Counted from the first letter of the stretch, positions 35,100 to 47,435 are shown. The stretch is DNA of 64,000 bases from Odontocerum albicorne (GCA_949825065.1 OX463845.1:25672738-25736737), one strand, 5' to 3'. Program-made: numbers and translations. Notes: generated by a model not told the origin, from the sequence alone.

Positions 35100-35740
35100 A
35101 GCTAACTCCTGGGCCTGCAAATCAATAGGTCTAAAACGAACCTGATGATAATAGACCGCAGAAACAAACTGCTACCAAATAATGTTAATCATGCTCTTAA
35201 AGTGGTAAGTGATTTCGTTTACTTATGCTCCGGTATTACCTACGATGGAGTATGTATAGGATGCCACGTCAAAGTGGATAATATTGTATATGGAAGAGCA
35301 AAACCACCACCATAATGGTGAAAATAGCTTCTAGTTGAATCATTCGTCTCCGTAATATTTATGTACGGCGTGGAGACGTGAACTCTGAGAGTAAGCGAGA
35401 GACGTAGAATATACGTATTTGAAAGCTGGTGCTGGAGAAGTATGTTACGAGTTCCATGGACTAATGCCTTAATTCTTGAAAACCGAGTCACTAACAGATT
35501 GTCAAGTCACCAACATATGCCTACGATGAATCCTCCGATTCTTTAGACACAATGCTCGTGGCTAAAGAGAGTGTTTCAAGAGGCTTGTGGTAACTGGAAA
35601 TGTGAAAGGACGACGCACAAAAGAAAGATCCCCATTGCATAGGACTGACCAAGTGACAGACGCAACAGGACTGCCCTTAATAACTGCTCTTCAAACTGAG
35701 GAATCGTAGAGACTATCATAAGAGTCATGATGCTCAGTCA
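35100..35740 (+). pseudogene. LINE-K RT palm end and C-terminus
   Basis: From 35112: GLQINRSKTNLMIIDRRN (RT motif GLxINxxKTxxM), then VSDFVYLCSGITYDG (FxYLGSxI). After a break comes IFMYGVET-stop-TLRVSERRR (LLYGxETWTL, with Trp changed to TGA), then FESWCWRSMLRVPWTNA, and near 35585 VVTGNVKGRRTKERSP (VxGKVEGKRxRGR). Several stops; dead. Confidence 0.85.
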
Positions 35741-35824
35741 TGAGCTAACTTCAAAGTGGTAACTTTATATTTTAGTTATTTAATATTAGTATTGCTATCA
35801 GTATCATTTTATAATTATCTGGTA

Positions 35825-35965
35825 AATGTTTGTTAGACCTCTCTCTGGTCTTGGCAAAAAAAATGGTCCAAATCCCGTGCTGTGTTTCTCCCCCTCGAAT
35901 AAACGGCACTTTAAATTTTATGACCATTTATACAAAATATGACCACGGTTATATATGTTCTTTGA
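35825..35965 (+). mobile_element. SINE-A copy 3, decayed
   Basis: ccgtgctgtgtttctccccc, tcgaataaacggcacttt and gaccacggttatatatgttc match the SINE-A body; the head is eroded. Confidence 0.5.
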
Positions 35966-36612
35966 AGAAATACGAAAACATTCATAGTTTTATACAACAA
36001 ATCATGCATATAAAAGTAATATGCCATCTATAAGAATAAAAAAAACTTTAAGAGATAAAGCACATGAATATGATCTGATAATTTTCATTTGGTATGAAAT
36101 AAATTCAATTGTATTTATTATTTACGAGTCATGACTATGCTGAACTGAAAAATAATGTTATCTTTTTTAATGCTTCAAACTTTTTGTTAAAGATATATAA
36201 CATTTTTTTCTGAATATTAAAACAATTTTTTGTTCTGAAATAAAACAACCGATTTCTTGTTTGAAAATAAATAAAAAAAGTTAAAAAATAGATTCAAATA
36301 ATTTCGAATTCAAAGAATATGTAGAATAATAATGTTCTTGTGATTTTTTGTGGTTAAATTAATATGTTTTTTTGTTGCAAGATACACAAGTGAATATGGG
36401 ACACTTTTTGTTCTTACATGTTACCTTGTAAAGCGCAAAGTAATCCATCTCATATAAATAATGAATTTATATGTTTTACATCAGTAAAACGACGCAAGAA
36501 AATCACAACATACATGTATGGTTTTTATTTGTAAAAAATAAAAACAAGGGTGATTCACTACAGATTCATGAATCTTAAGAAGCATTGTTATTTATTTATT
36601 TGAAACATTATT
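35966..36612. other. No gene seen; AT-rich
   Basis: Low-complexity AT-rich DNA leading into the tandem array. Confidence 0.5.
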
Positions 36613-36620
36613 ATTCAATT

Positions 36621-36968
36621 TACAATATGGTGTAATTTTTATAACTTGAGATTCATAACAGGTTCTGCACAATTTACTTACAATATGGTGTAATTTTTAT
36701 AACTTGAGATTCATAACAGGCTCTGCACAATTTATTTACAATATGGTGTAATTTTTATAACTTGAGATTCATAACAGGCTCTGCACAATTTATTTACAAT
36801 ATGGTGTAATTTTTATAACTTGAGATTCATAACAGGCTCTGCACAATTTATTTACAATATGGTGTAATTTTTATAACTTGAGATTCATAACAGGCTCTCC
36901 ACAATTTATTTACAATATGGTGTAATTTTTATAACTTGAGATTCATAACAGGCTCTGCACAATTTATT
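36621..36968. repeat. 58-bp tandem repeat, six near-identical copies
   Basis: Unit begins tacaatatggtgtaattttt and includes aacttgagattcataacagg. Copies start at 36621, 36679, 36737, 36795, 36853 and 36911. Only a few substitutions separate them (ggttct in the first, ctctcc in the fifth, ttactta at the first junction). High identity implies recent expansion. No spacers between units, so not a CRISPR. Confidence 0.97.
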
Positions 36969-37054
36969 TGTGACGAGAACTACAATTCTTTAGCCATGTA
37001 GCACGCCGATGTCTTCCATCTACACTGCAGAGAGAAAGACTCATATAGTTTGGA

Positions 37055-37520
37055 TATATGGTATAGTTCAATTCCGTTTGATCCCACTTCCATCCACGTT
37101 GTTATGGGGGACAAAATAAGTCCCCATTTTGCGCGATCTGCACTAGACGATCGAAATCTTCTTTATTTTTTTATGAGTGCGACGTCACATAGTGATGAAG
37201 AAGGAACAGCCTAAAGGAACTCCTCCGGTGGCGATACACTTGAGTATGAAAAGAATAGCAGTGACGACAGGCCGACGGGTCCAACATCACGGGAATAGGG
37301 AAATTACTCGCAGCGCCAATTTTTTTCTTCTTCTTTTAGAGTGGTTAAAGGCCTAGAGTTCAAACAGCCCAGCAAGTTTTCAGTACTTTCACAGAAAATT
37401 TCAAATGCAACAAAACTATCTTTTGACGCAACTAGATCAGAGTAGCCAATCTGCTCGAAGATTAACCGATATAAGGTTAAGTAGCGTTCCTTTTGGAAAT
37501 TACCGACTCGATTTTCATCG
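37055..37520 (+). mobile_element. Repeat D copy 3, best preserved
   Basis: Uninterrupted copy used as the reference: ttatgggggacaaaataagt, gtgcgacgtcacatagtgat, agcagtgacgacagg, aattactcgcagcg, cctagagttcaaacagc, caactagatcagagtagcc, ccttttggaaattacc. No ORF or inverted ends seen; element class unknown. Confidence 0.7.
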
Positions 37521-37584
37521 CAGTACCACAGAATGTGCTCTGCTGATTGATCCAGATGGTTGCTAAAATTGCAAAAAAATCCAG

Positions 37585-37780
37585 TTTGGAAAGATAATAA
37601 GGCCGAGGTAAACCATCAATCAGATGGACTCATCGAGTCAGAAACGCAACAGGGTTCTTTGCGAAGGTAGTACTGCGAGAAGTCTATAGTAGGGAGAGAC
37701 ACATACATACTCGTCACGGGCAGAGTTGAGCTGATGAATCGGAGAGATCACAATCGTCAGTCACATAAAAAATCAACCAG
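37585..37780 (+). pseudogene. LINE C-terminal scrap
   Basis: Frame from 37601: GRGKPSIRWTHRVRNATGFF, then AKVVLREVYSRERH. This matches the GRGRPxxRWxDxVxxxTG...A.DR..W ending of LINE-G/K-type polyproteins. Confidence 0.65.
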
Positions 37781-38305
37781 TATGAAGATTGACATGTGAA
37801 AATGTTTTTTAACTAATCATACAACTATTTTACAAATATTGAGAGAAGTCGGGGATTTTATATTAATGATAAAGGGAAGAAAATTATGCAGTAACATAAA
37901 TAAAAAAGCAACAAAAAATAATAAAATAAATAAACAATATCACTGATACTAAAGGAAATAAAGGAAGGTTGGAAAAAATCATGAAAAAACCTGGAAAAAC
38001 ACGCTATGTCTGAGAAGGGAGATGTAATGTAGTATGATTAGTAATTCTCAGGAACCATTTTATATTACCAATTCCATAAAATTATATTTTTTCATTTTCT
38101 CTTCTTAAAACGTAGCGTTTTAGCCTTAACTTACTTATTCTTTACACAATATGTTATTAAACATTTTATTGCATTGTAATATATTTTCTTATTATATATA
38201 CCAACTTAGCGAGATGTGGCGATCTCTTTCATTCGACCAAAAATATATTAAAGATACCTAAAGAAAAAAACAGACTTTACCCTTTTTAAATATATTTTTA
38301 ATCTT
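37781..38305. other. No gene seen; A-rich
   Basis: Purine/A-rich AT sequence without motif. Confidence 0.5.
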
Positions 38306-38309
38306 GCCC

Positions 38310-38930
38310 TTATTGATCGGTGGCTGCCTTATCGAAAAAATGTGGCCAAATACCTTGGCTTGTACCTCGATCGGCAATTAACGTGGAAAATCCATCTGAA
38401 CTTCATCAGACAGAAGGGTCAAAAAGGCATAGGGGCTATCAGTTCGATATTCCATCGACGCAGCTTCCTTTCACATAAATTAGGCTCCTCGTCTATAAAA
38501 CCTTTATTCGTCCTATTTTGATCTACGAGTATGCTGCACCCATTTGTGGTAGTGTGAGCAACACGGATTACCTGAAGCTTCAACGAGTGCAGATCAAGGC
38601 GTCCAAGATCTCTTTCAACACTCATCCTAGAACAAACCTCTCCCGACTTCACGCCGAACAGTATGAATACACCCTTCAACACCACATCCTTGCTTGGACC
38701 GTGAAGTTCTATAAAAGCCAACAATTCTGCCACAGCAATCTGTAATCGCTGCTCTGAAGGCTTGCGAGAGTAAATCCAATCTACCTTCCGTTTTAAGCAC
38801 AGCCTCCCGAAGCATCATCTGTTGGCTGACTAGTCCACCTACAGTATTAGCTGGGAGGACCAAGGTCTGAGTGAATGTGATGGAATGCAAGTAGCCTGCA
38901 CGAGTGAATATGTTCTTGCTAAATAATCAG
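38310..38930 (+). pseudogene. Jockey-like LINE RT, C-terminal part
   Basis: From 38333: RKNVAKYLGLYLDRQLTWKI (jockey KYLGVxLDxxLTWxxHI) and FIRQKGQKGIGAISSIFHRR. A frameshift follows, then RLLVYKTFIRPILIYEYAAP and ICGSVSNTDYLKLQRVQIKA. The typical pattern is xxLYKxxIRPVLTYAAPxWG, so the EY in IYEYAAP is a two-residue excess caused by a 6-bp insertion at 38524-38531 (TACGAGTA). The unit may extend to a polyadenylation-like aataaaag near 39157. Confidence 0.85.
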
Positions 38931-39184
38931 TTGTAAGAATTGTTATCTAGTTATAAGTAGTATGTGGGTGTTTACTATTTATAAGAAATTATATATTGAA
39001 ATTATTTAAAATAAAATCACACATAGGAAATTAAAATTAAGTTAGTTCATAATTATAATATTGTACAATATATAAATCAGATTAGTTTTTAAGATATACA
39101 TTTGTATGTAGTTAAAGCCTTTGACCAATGTTTGTATCATATATTTCTTTGATAAATAAAAGAAAACCTTTTTTTAAATCTGAT

Positions 39185-39265
39185 CTTAACGGGATTTGAA
39201 TGAATTCATGACTCTCAAGCTGGAAAACAAATATCTTACTAACAGGGCAACGGAGGTCATCATAC
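39185..39265 (-). mobile_element. SINE-C head
   Basis: Reverse complement reads acctccgttgccctgttagt aagat, ending in a B-box-like tcattcaaatcccgt. Little body remains. Confidence 0.55.
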
Positions 39266-39269
39266 TCAT

Positions 39270-40435
39270 AAGATTATAAGACTTACCATACTTTTGTGGT
39301 ATGAGGCATGGAAAAAAACTTAAATTCCTAAATAAATACGTGTCGCCCTACTTCAGTATTCAAATTTCGGTAAAAAATCGATATGTCATCCACTAGGTCC
39401 AAAATCTTGAAGTATGTGGTGCTTACAATTTGTTATTGGGATCCATATATTCGGATAACAAAGTAAATAACATTCTGGTACTGGCACCAAGCTCTGAATA
39501 CAAATTATGAGACATCCATAAAAATAAAAAATATTTCTTCGTGATGTCACACAGGGTCTACCACGGGTATTTCTGCCTTTGTGTGGTAAACCATTACCGG
39601 ATCATCTGAAATGTAAATAAAAAATAAAAAAAATTCAAATGTTTTAATTTGTATTGTTATAAATTTTATTAAATTGATTGAAATAAAAAAAAATACTGAT
39701 TTGTTTTCGCACTTCGCTAATTAGTTATACAATTGTGATTTTTTAGGGTTTTAGTGTTTCGTTATTATGGTACCCCTCAATATATTCGCAGCGGCGTTGC
39801 TAGTTAAGATAATAAAGAATATGGCCGGTAGATTAGATTATCTTCGACTTTTTGGTCGAGCCTTAGGGTTTATGAACCACTATGATGACAATACAAATTC
39901 ACGTTAAAAGGTTATAATACTCGCATATGTCTAGCATAAGTGACTCCAATGAATAGAACAGATTTTTACACGTTTATGCATTTTACCAGTTTTCAGTGTA
40001 TATTTACATTAGTTCTACGTTTGTCATAAATTGAAATACTGAATCTTTCTTTCAATGTCTAAGTGCATAAATTCGTGCGTATTTTTGAGAAATTTTGAAA
40101 CAATGCAAATATAACACATTAAACTATTATAACTAATGATATATTTCCACTCATTATTAACAAGTTTTTGTCATTTTACAGGTATATTTTCAATTCCATT
40201 TGTATAAAAATACTGATTTTATCATCTTTATTGTTTAAATTTTACCAATAAAAAAATCTGAAGAGCCAGATATAAATGATAGTCACTTGAGGCATTATCT
40301 GGAAACTAAAAGGGGTGTGGCAAGAGCTTTCAAATAAACTCTCAAATTTTTTGTAGGGTTGTCCGTGTCTAGTGCAGTTTAGCATTATTATAATGGAACA
40401 AAAGTTTTTTGATATTCACAAATCATGGACATTAT
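39270..40435. other. No gene seen
   Basis: AT-rich. No repeat recognised except weak SINE-like text near 39550-39610. Confidence 0.45.
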
Positions 40436-40439
40436 TTAA

Positions 40440-41010
40440 TCAATGCTGAGTTTAAATATGGAAACTGTTGACAATCCTCTTCTTTGATCGTTTGATTTGC
40501 TCTTAGATTTTCAAGTAGATGCCACCGTATATGTATATCCCACAAAATAGACAAAAGTATCTTTTTTATTTAATGCCTCTTATCCTTATCTGTTCCCCGT
40601 CCTTTTTTGCGATGTTATTAAACAGAATCCACTTTTCATCATCTGTCATAATGCGAGAGAGTACATATGCTTATTCACTGCTGGCAATTGACTTCCGATA
40701 GCTCCTGTGGTACTTACTTTCCAAATTTGGATAAATTTCTTATCTCCTTAAAGTGGTGAAATACTGTTCAATTAGACGAATTTAGCCTTTCTGCTATTTG
40801 TTCCACCGTTAGTTTTCGCTCTGAATCTACAAGACTCTTTAGAGCATCATTGTCAAAAATAACAGGACACCCTAACCAGAACTCAACATTAATACGGTAT
40901 TGTTCATTTTGAAATATTTGAAACCATTTCTGGACAGTCTTTACACTAATGCTATTCTCATTATGAACACTGCTATTTTTTTTCTGCTGCAAAACTCCAC
41001 ATTTTAAAAA
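40440..41010 (-). pseudogene. Mariner transposase remnant
   Basis: Minus strand in order: VKTVQKWFQIFQNEQYRINV (the K-WF-F helix-turn-helix linker of mariners), LKSLVDSERKLTVEQIAERL (second HTH), VPQELSEVNCQQ (cf. WVPHxLTxxN), then SRIMTDDEKWILFNNIAKKD, which keeps the first catalytic Asp of the TGDEKW motif, and LLSILWDIHIRWHLLENLRA / NQTIKEEDCQQF (cf. MLCIWWDxKGxxxxELLxxN-QTIxxDxYCQQL). Frameshifts and a stop separate the blocks. The C-terminal DD34D residues and the inverted ends were not found. Confidence 0.87.
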
Positions 41011-41469
41011 TAAAATACTTTTTTGTACTGATTATTGATATTCAATTTTTAAAGGTTCTTATTTACATCCAACGTTTACAAAAATCAATGATAAACTGAC
41101 CACTTGAGTGTAGATTTTAAAACATAATACGACTTGTTTGGAAGTGTATTGTTCTACGAAATGAGTCATGGTGAACAATATATATGACATCAATACGCAA
41201 AAAATATTATGAACTCACATGATATTATAAATAAATACACGTACATTGTATCTGAAATCTATTATTAAATCAAGTTTCCATGGTTTTGTATAAATTAATG
41301 TAAAAAAAAAACCATAAACCGCAAACTAAAAGTTCAAAAATACAAGCTACGAAACATTTGGACGTATCTGATTAGTTGAGAAATAATATACACTATGATA
41401 TGCTAGTGCCAATAGAGATGTGCTGAAGTGAATTCTAGACAAACATGATTATTCATAAATGTAAAATTT

Positions 41470-41659
<190 letters not shown>

Positions 41660-43165
41660 TTTATACATCGCCCCTTTTACACCGGTTCAAAAATTGTTAG
41701 CTAGGTATTTAAAATTCGTTCAGTATCACGGACCCACCGAGATTCAAATTTTGAATTACTTTCGGAGAGAATCCAAGTATTCCACTCTCGCTCTCTTGTA
41801 TTCAAAATTCAATTCGCGTATTCTTTCTTCAGCAACAACCATCGTATGGGTTTTGGCCTATTTATACTATTAAATTATATTAAAATGTAAAATTGCTTGA
41901 GAAAAAATCAAATAAGGGGTAACTGTTAGTTGGAAACTGATGTTGCAAGTATAATTTATGAAGTAAATCTACTAATGGTTTGCGTCTTCATAGAATCTGT
42001 TTATCTGATATTTATCTGATACGAATCAAAAATGAGTAAAAATATTAAGGAGATAATTTAACAGAGGGAAGGATGACAAGTATAAGACACAAAAAAAGAT
42101 TATAAGGAAAAATATTTATACCTGCACATATGGTGCTCTCACATATTATGCCCTCGAGTACCTCAAACAACAAAACTCATCTGTAAAGGAGCCCCTGGTG
42201 TCACCAGAATATAAGGCAAGCGGTTGTTACAAGTTTCTGGCCGGTAACTAATCTTGGGATGTTAGGATTATGTCTAAGTATTCGATTGTTTACATATATA
42301 AAGCTCGTGAATTATTGCTTTTAGATGTTGTTCTTTAAAATTTAATATTTTGTGTATAAGTATTTTGTCCATCTGTGTAACACTGTGAATTGTTAGATTT
42401 TAAAATCTGTTTCTCCAATAAGTCTTAAGGATTACCCGTTACTTTTAATATATTATTCTAAAGAACTATATCGTTTATAAATCACAAAAGTTTCTTTTGC
42501 TGGTAAATCAGTTTAGCATGTATCAAAGGAACACATATTGGGGTTATCTACAATTTTTGCTACGAAATATTCTGATATTTAATGTTTATAATTTGATTTA
42601 GTTTAAATATAATTAGAAAAAAAACTGAAAGTATTTTTTATTGATACGTCTATGACAGAAGCATTTTTTCTTTAAGTTTTACACCTTAAGATTATTTTAT
42701 TTCATACTGTGTGATGTTGCTGCTAGTGAATAAGTAAATGTTTGTTGAGAGTCAGTCATCCGACTTATGCAAACTTTTGCATACCAAGGGTATTGAAAAT
42801 GTTTAGAATTAAATTTATATATATACTTTGTAATTTTTACTATGATATATTTAAAGCCCACCCCTGTCTAACCAGCGATATGTCTACCCAAAGTCAGATA
42901 ATTTACATAAAACAAAATAAAGAATTAAAGAAACACACACAGAGTAGTAATAAATACAGAAAAAATCCACCATAATCACACTATACCAAAAAAATAATTT
43001 TAATTAGAAACATCATTTTTCGAGGAATTATTCTCAGATTTGTACACTATGCCACTTATCAATCTACAAAAATGAAGGAAAAGGGGAATAAACATGAAAT
43101 AATTCTCCATTCCATAATTTTGGAGAGCAATTAAAACTGGGAGTCAGAATTATATTTTTTGGGAA
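41660..43165. other. No gene seen
   Basis: AT-rich. A small GC-richer piece at 42185-42260 (ggagcccctggtgtcaccag) is unmatched. The frame 42742-42975 has no motif. Confidence 0.45.
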
Positions 43166-43169
43166 TACA

Positions 43170-43600
43170 TACATTCCATCACGCCGTTTCTCTGTCGAGG
43201 TAGTCAGGGATGAGAAAGCCTTTTCCATTTTGACACGGATCTTTCGCCTCTTTTACATTCATACAACTCCTATAATTTCTCTAACTTTTTACATTTTCTA
43301 CTTTCAAAATTAGTTTCACTTGTTTTAAACATTATTTATTTGATATACCTCTACCCCCTCTTCCACTCACATTTGTACTGTATAATTGTTTTGTTAGTCT
43401 TTCTTCATTAATTTGTTCTACATGTCTAAACCATATAAGAGTGCTCTTCTTCATCTTACTTAATACACCAGACTTAAGTTCATATTCATCCCTAATCACT
43501 TCATTAAGTATTCTCTCATACATTGTCACCCCATGTATTATTCTCAATGCACGGATTTCTGTAGATTTAAGTAGTTTTTTTACAGTTTTTAGGGAATATA
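43170..43600 (-). mobile_element. LINE-F 3' fragment, well preserved
   Basis: Plus strand: catcacgccgtttctctgtc gaggtag, then ctttttacattttctacttt, ttccactcacatttgtactg, and catgtctaaaccatataaga gtgctcttc. The minus frame 43332-43547 encodes IIHGVTMYERILNEVIRDEY, STLIWFRHVEQINEERLTKQ, then NVSGRGGRG, the LINE-F signature. Confidence 0.85.
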
Positions 43601-43604
43601 TATA

Positions 43605-43751
43605 ATAACTACTATAGTGAAAGAAAAAAATCAGATATTAATTGGTAACTACTATAGTGAAAAACAAAATCAGATATTAATTGATAACTACTATAATGAA
43701 AGAAAAAATCAGATATTAATTGATAACTACTATAGTGAAAGAAAAAATCAA
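43605..43751. repeat. 39/40-bp tandem repeat, about 3.5 copies
   Basis: Unit gataactactatagtgaaag followed by aaaaaatcagatattaatt. Repeats end at 43620, 43660, 43699 and 43738 (tagtga/taatga). The encoded NYYSERKNQILID frame is a by-product. Confidence 0.93.
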
Positions 43752-43907
43752 CAAGTTTTGGTCCTTATTCAGGCATTTCTCCACCATCACCTTATCCATA
43801 TAATTTTGTTATGAAGAAGTTACTCGGATACATAAATAATTTTACAGTAATATTCAGGGTTTGAACAAGAACAGTGTTGTATTATTGCATGTCATTATCG
43901 TTGCATG

Positions 43908-43965
43908 CAATATAACGTGGTGGGCTTATTGCCATTTGATATATCTCTTCCAACCAACTAGAATG
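43908..43965 (-). mobile_element. SINE-C tail, reversed
   Basis: gtgggcttattgccatttga and tatctcttccaaccaac match the reversed tail block. It directly abuts the next SINE-C. Confidence 0.5.
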
Positions 43966-44165
43966 AATACCCTTCTTAACCTAGTTGATAAGGCACCAGT
44001 CTTCCGAACTGGAGGCTAAGGGTTCAATTCCCATAGATTAAAAAAAAAGGTATCAGATTGGTTTTTGTTTTAGGCCTCTTTATCGTATTTTTGGTTAGTT
44101 TGCAAGAGATTGCTACATAGTAATAAAATTACGAGGCTTTACAGTATGCAACAAAAATGTTATCC
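43966..44165 (+). mobile_element. SINE-C, near full length
   Basis: cttcttaacctagttgataa ggcacc, anticodon-arm-like cagtcttccgaactgg, B box agggttcaattcccat. Body through tttgcaagagattgctacat agtaat to acagtatgcaacaaaa. Some secondary structure survives but the acceptor stem does not pair. Confidence 0.75.
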
Positions 44166-44194
44166 TTAAGTGAAAACTAGAGCGGAGATCGTTT

Positions 44195-44282
44195 TAAAAA
44201 TCTAGATATTAACAGGAATTGAACCCGGTAAATCCGGATTGAAAGACAAGCGTCTTACCAACTCCACGGAGTTCGTATGATT
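44195..44282 (-). mobile_element. SINE-C head
   Basis: Reverse complement: tacgaactccgtggagttgg, taagacgcttgtctttcaat ccgg, then ccgggttcaattcctg. This is the most tRNA-like head in the window; the anticodon-loop-like ctttcaa hints at a tRNA-Glu-type ancestor (inference). No 3' acceptor strand. Confidence 0.65.
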
Positions 44283-44284
44283 TT

Positions 44285-45285
44285 AATATATGGTACGTAT
44301 CATATGTCCAAAATATAAAAAAAAAAAAAGTGTGTTATTGAATCTTCATCCCTTTTCTGCAAAACGTATTGAAAAATAATATTAGAAGTGTAAAAAAACC
44401 ATAGAAATATTCTTATTTAATTGAAAAAAAATCTCTTTGAAGGGAATATTTTAAATGATGCTGTAAAAACCATTCTGATAATTTGTCTAATATAATGCGT
44501 ACTCTGCGTACAGCTATTGAAGACATTTTTTATTTATGTTTTGTGATTGAGAACGTAAAGGAATATAATAAATATAAATAAAGATACTCGAGAAATAGAA
44601 ACCGGCAATATTTTATTTAATTTGAATACAACTTTGTCGTTTCACACATAAAAATATCATGAAGACAATCTATCAAGCGTAATGTGATTTTATTTTATAC
44701 TTTATTATGGAATACATTTTTAAAGTTTGTATAAAGATATCGCTCAGTATGAATCCGTATTTCATTTTGTCATCGTTATAAATATCGAGTATATTTATCA
44801 TGTCCATCATTTGAAAACTTTTAAAAGAGATAATTAGAAAACGCTGTTTTAAGATATCCGCCTCAGAAAATCCATGAATTCTTCATTCTCCTTTCAATGA
44901 TAAGCCTTTGTTATAATGCCTAATTTCAATTATTCGTGAATATCTTTGATATCTTTATTTCTCATAATTATTGTTGACTAAACACTTCCGTCATTATTCG
45001 TGTGGTACTTTTCAAAATATTTGCATAGGTGTGGGCATGTTGAAGGAATATTTTCTACGTCTCTATTAAAATAAACTTTGTGGTTTGAACTACTTAATTA
45101 GGCATGCAAATAGCATTTTTTCGTTGAACGTGGTGCCAGTAAAACTGCACGTGGAGAGGTAACAATAACGTTGTAGACGAATTATTCACCAGACTGCGTT
45201 TTCAGTGGACGATGAGTGTCTTAAACGAATAACGCCGCCTGGCTTAAAAAAGACTTTTGTCAAAGTATATGTAAAACAAATATGC
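44285..45285. other. No gene seen
   Basis: AT-rich. 45115-45240 is somewhat GC-richer (gaacgtggtgccagtaaaac) and unmatched. Confidence 0.45.
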
Positions 45286-45289
45286 ATTT

Positions 45290-45565
45290 TTTAATATACA
45301 TTCCATCACGCCATTTCCCTATTGTGGTAGGCAGAGAGGTAAAAGCGCCAGATTTTCTTACCACGACATACATCTTTCCCCTTTTCTACATCCATATACC
45401 ATCTTATATAGCTTATTCATCAAACACATTTTCCTTCATCAAAACCACATCCGACCACACTTTAACATATTTGGTCTTCCTCTATCCCACCTTTCACTCA
45501 CATTTGCACTGTCTATTTTTTTTTCTGTTAGTTTTTTCCATTTATTTTTTTAAACAGCATTAAAT
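45290..45565 (-). mobile_element. LINE-F 3' fragment
   Basis: Plus strand: catcacgccatttccctatt gtggtaggcagagag, ttcatcaaaaccacatccga, ttggtcttcctctatcccac, tcactcacatttgcactgtc. Only the last ~270 bp. Confidence 0.78.
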
Positions 45566-46960
45566 TTATTTTTCATTAAATATTACATACAGTTTTAATT
45601 CAGCCTTTCATCAATCGTTTAAAGAGTCGATTCTCCTATTTGGGCAAAATATTACATACCGGTCCTGCTTAAACGTTTTTGAATAAAAAAGTAATATTTT
45701 CACCCATTATTCACATGTCGTAAAAGGGTATTCTCCACAAACGTCTTGTAATTCTTAAAAGGAATTATCTCTTTGAACAGTCAATATTTATAGCCTATTG
45801 TACGATCGAAACGTGATCTCTCATTTAATTTTTCATAGTAAAAAGCAGTTTTCAATGGAAGTTCACCGAACTTTATCGATCTTGTAGAACTTATCTCCAT
45901 TTCCATATCTATTGGATTAGTTTGAGAGTAATTGTTCTGTTTATTATATGACTCGGACACTAATTGTAATGTTTTTGTTTAAAATATGTAGAAAATAACT
46001 ATATCTTATACAAGTACTCGTATATTTATAATATTACTTATTCAAGCTAATTATTTAAAGTGTATTTTTTCCGTGTAAGCAAAAAAGATTTATTACCCAA
46101 TAAACCAAAAAGATTTATATTTTATTTGGTGCTATTTTGACCCTTTATCATTTACGCAATAATGTGCTAGTGAACATTTGAATTCAATTTATGGGTTCAT
46201 GATAAATAATACGCAACATACCCAGAGCCGTATAATTTGTATGTCCACTTGAAATTAATTTGTTTTTGAAGAACTCTATTCGTGTTTGATCTTCTTCTAT
46301 TGCTATATTTGTGTCCGGCAAAATAAAACAAGCGCGTGACATATTATACAATGCGATGAACGCCTGTTCACTAAATCTTATTTAAATCGTAGGCCGTTAT
46401 TTCTTGACAGTTTTTGATGTATAGAAATATATTGATACAGCAATTTGAGATCTTATATGCATCATCTTTCTGACAATGAACTTACGTTACGCTCAAGCAA
46501 GATTGTTTATTGGTTTTTCTAGTTCCCCGTTCTTTTTTTTAACGTCGTCATTTAATATCCATTTTGGAACCAGTTTCTAACTAATCTTAGAATCTTTCCG
46601 TCAATGGCAAAAAGCGATAGAAAATACTCTTAATTTCTAGTAGTAATGTTACGTGTTTCATTTCTAATTTTCCTCTTTCTTCCATCGATTGAAGATATAT
46701 GAATTGTATTGTTGTCCTCAGTGAGATACAGGCAAAAGCCTAATTTACTGAGGATACGACAAATGAAAGGCCACACACCCAGATTCATTAAAAATGTGTG
46801 TCCAAACTAAATTACTTGTTGTTTTTTCGCATTTGTGTATATTTCTTGTCATGTGTAAAATAAATTGTTATTATTTATGTTGTTCATAAATTTTGTACGA
46901 ATCGATAACAATTCCATTATTTTTGAGACCATGTAACTAACTTACTTGACTGTTTTTTAC
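45566..46960. other. No gene seen
   Basis: AT-rich; no conserved motif on either strand. TACTCGTA lies at 46015. Confidence 0.45.
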
Positions 46961-46961
46961 A

Positions 46962-47030
46962 GGTAGGTTGGAAAAGGTTACCACCTGGAAATTATCCCGC
47001 CAGATGTTTATACAGTGAATTATTAATTTA
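46962..47030 (+). mobile_element. SINE-C tail
   Basis: ggttggaaaaggttaccacc, tggaaattatcccgccagat and gtttatacag match the 3' block. A further B-box-like gtttgagtccc occurs at about 47145-47155. Confidence 0.5.
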
Positions 47031-47319
47031 TTTTCACACATTCTCATCTAAAGATTGCAATGCCTAGAAAAAATAATAAAGACGCTTATTATACAATATA
47101 TAAGAAGAGCAGAACTAGCTTACTGGGTTTTGTAAGTACCGGGCGTTTGAGTCCCTTTCCCAATTTAAGTGCTCTACCCTAGTGGCAGTAATATTCCTTT
47201 AATTTAACATTTAACCTTATAAACAGTATAATCTTATATTTGAACTCTTATGCTGTGAAAAAAACGCTCCTTTTCAACACAATATCAATATTCTTTAGTA
47301 TTTCTTCATTCATTCCTCC

Positions 47320-47435
47320 TAGAATACATGCTCAAGTCATTTAGAGTACTATTCTACATCTTACTTAATATAACAGCCTTAAGTTCACACCCATCTCTAT
47401 CTACTTCATTTCGCATTCTGTCATACAATAATCTT
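47320..47435 (-). mobile_element. LINE-F fragment
   Basis: gctcaagtcatttagagtac, atcttacttaatataacagc, cttaagttcacacccatctc and cattctgtcatacaataa match the antisense LINE-F core. Confidence 0.7.

Noticed and set aside
36621..36968. CRISPR-like array
   Set aside because: Units are directly adjacent with no unique spacers, and the genome is clearly eukaryotic.
38419..38890. Minus-strand ORFs of 104 and 87 codons
   Set aside because: They are shadows of the jockey-like RT on the plus strand, which has clear conserved motifs.
43617..43814. Repetitive protein NYYSERKNQILID
   Set aside because: The frame follows from a 39-bp tandem repeat; the 39/40-bp unit lengths do not keep one frame throughout.
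43966..44282. tRNA genes
   Set aside because: The tRNA-like heads have good B boxes and partial anticodon arms, but the acceptor stems do not pair and each head runs into a SINE body or is truncated.
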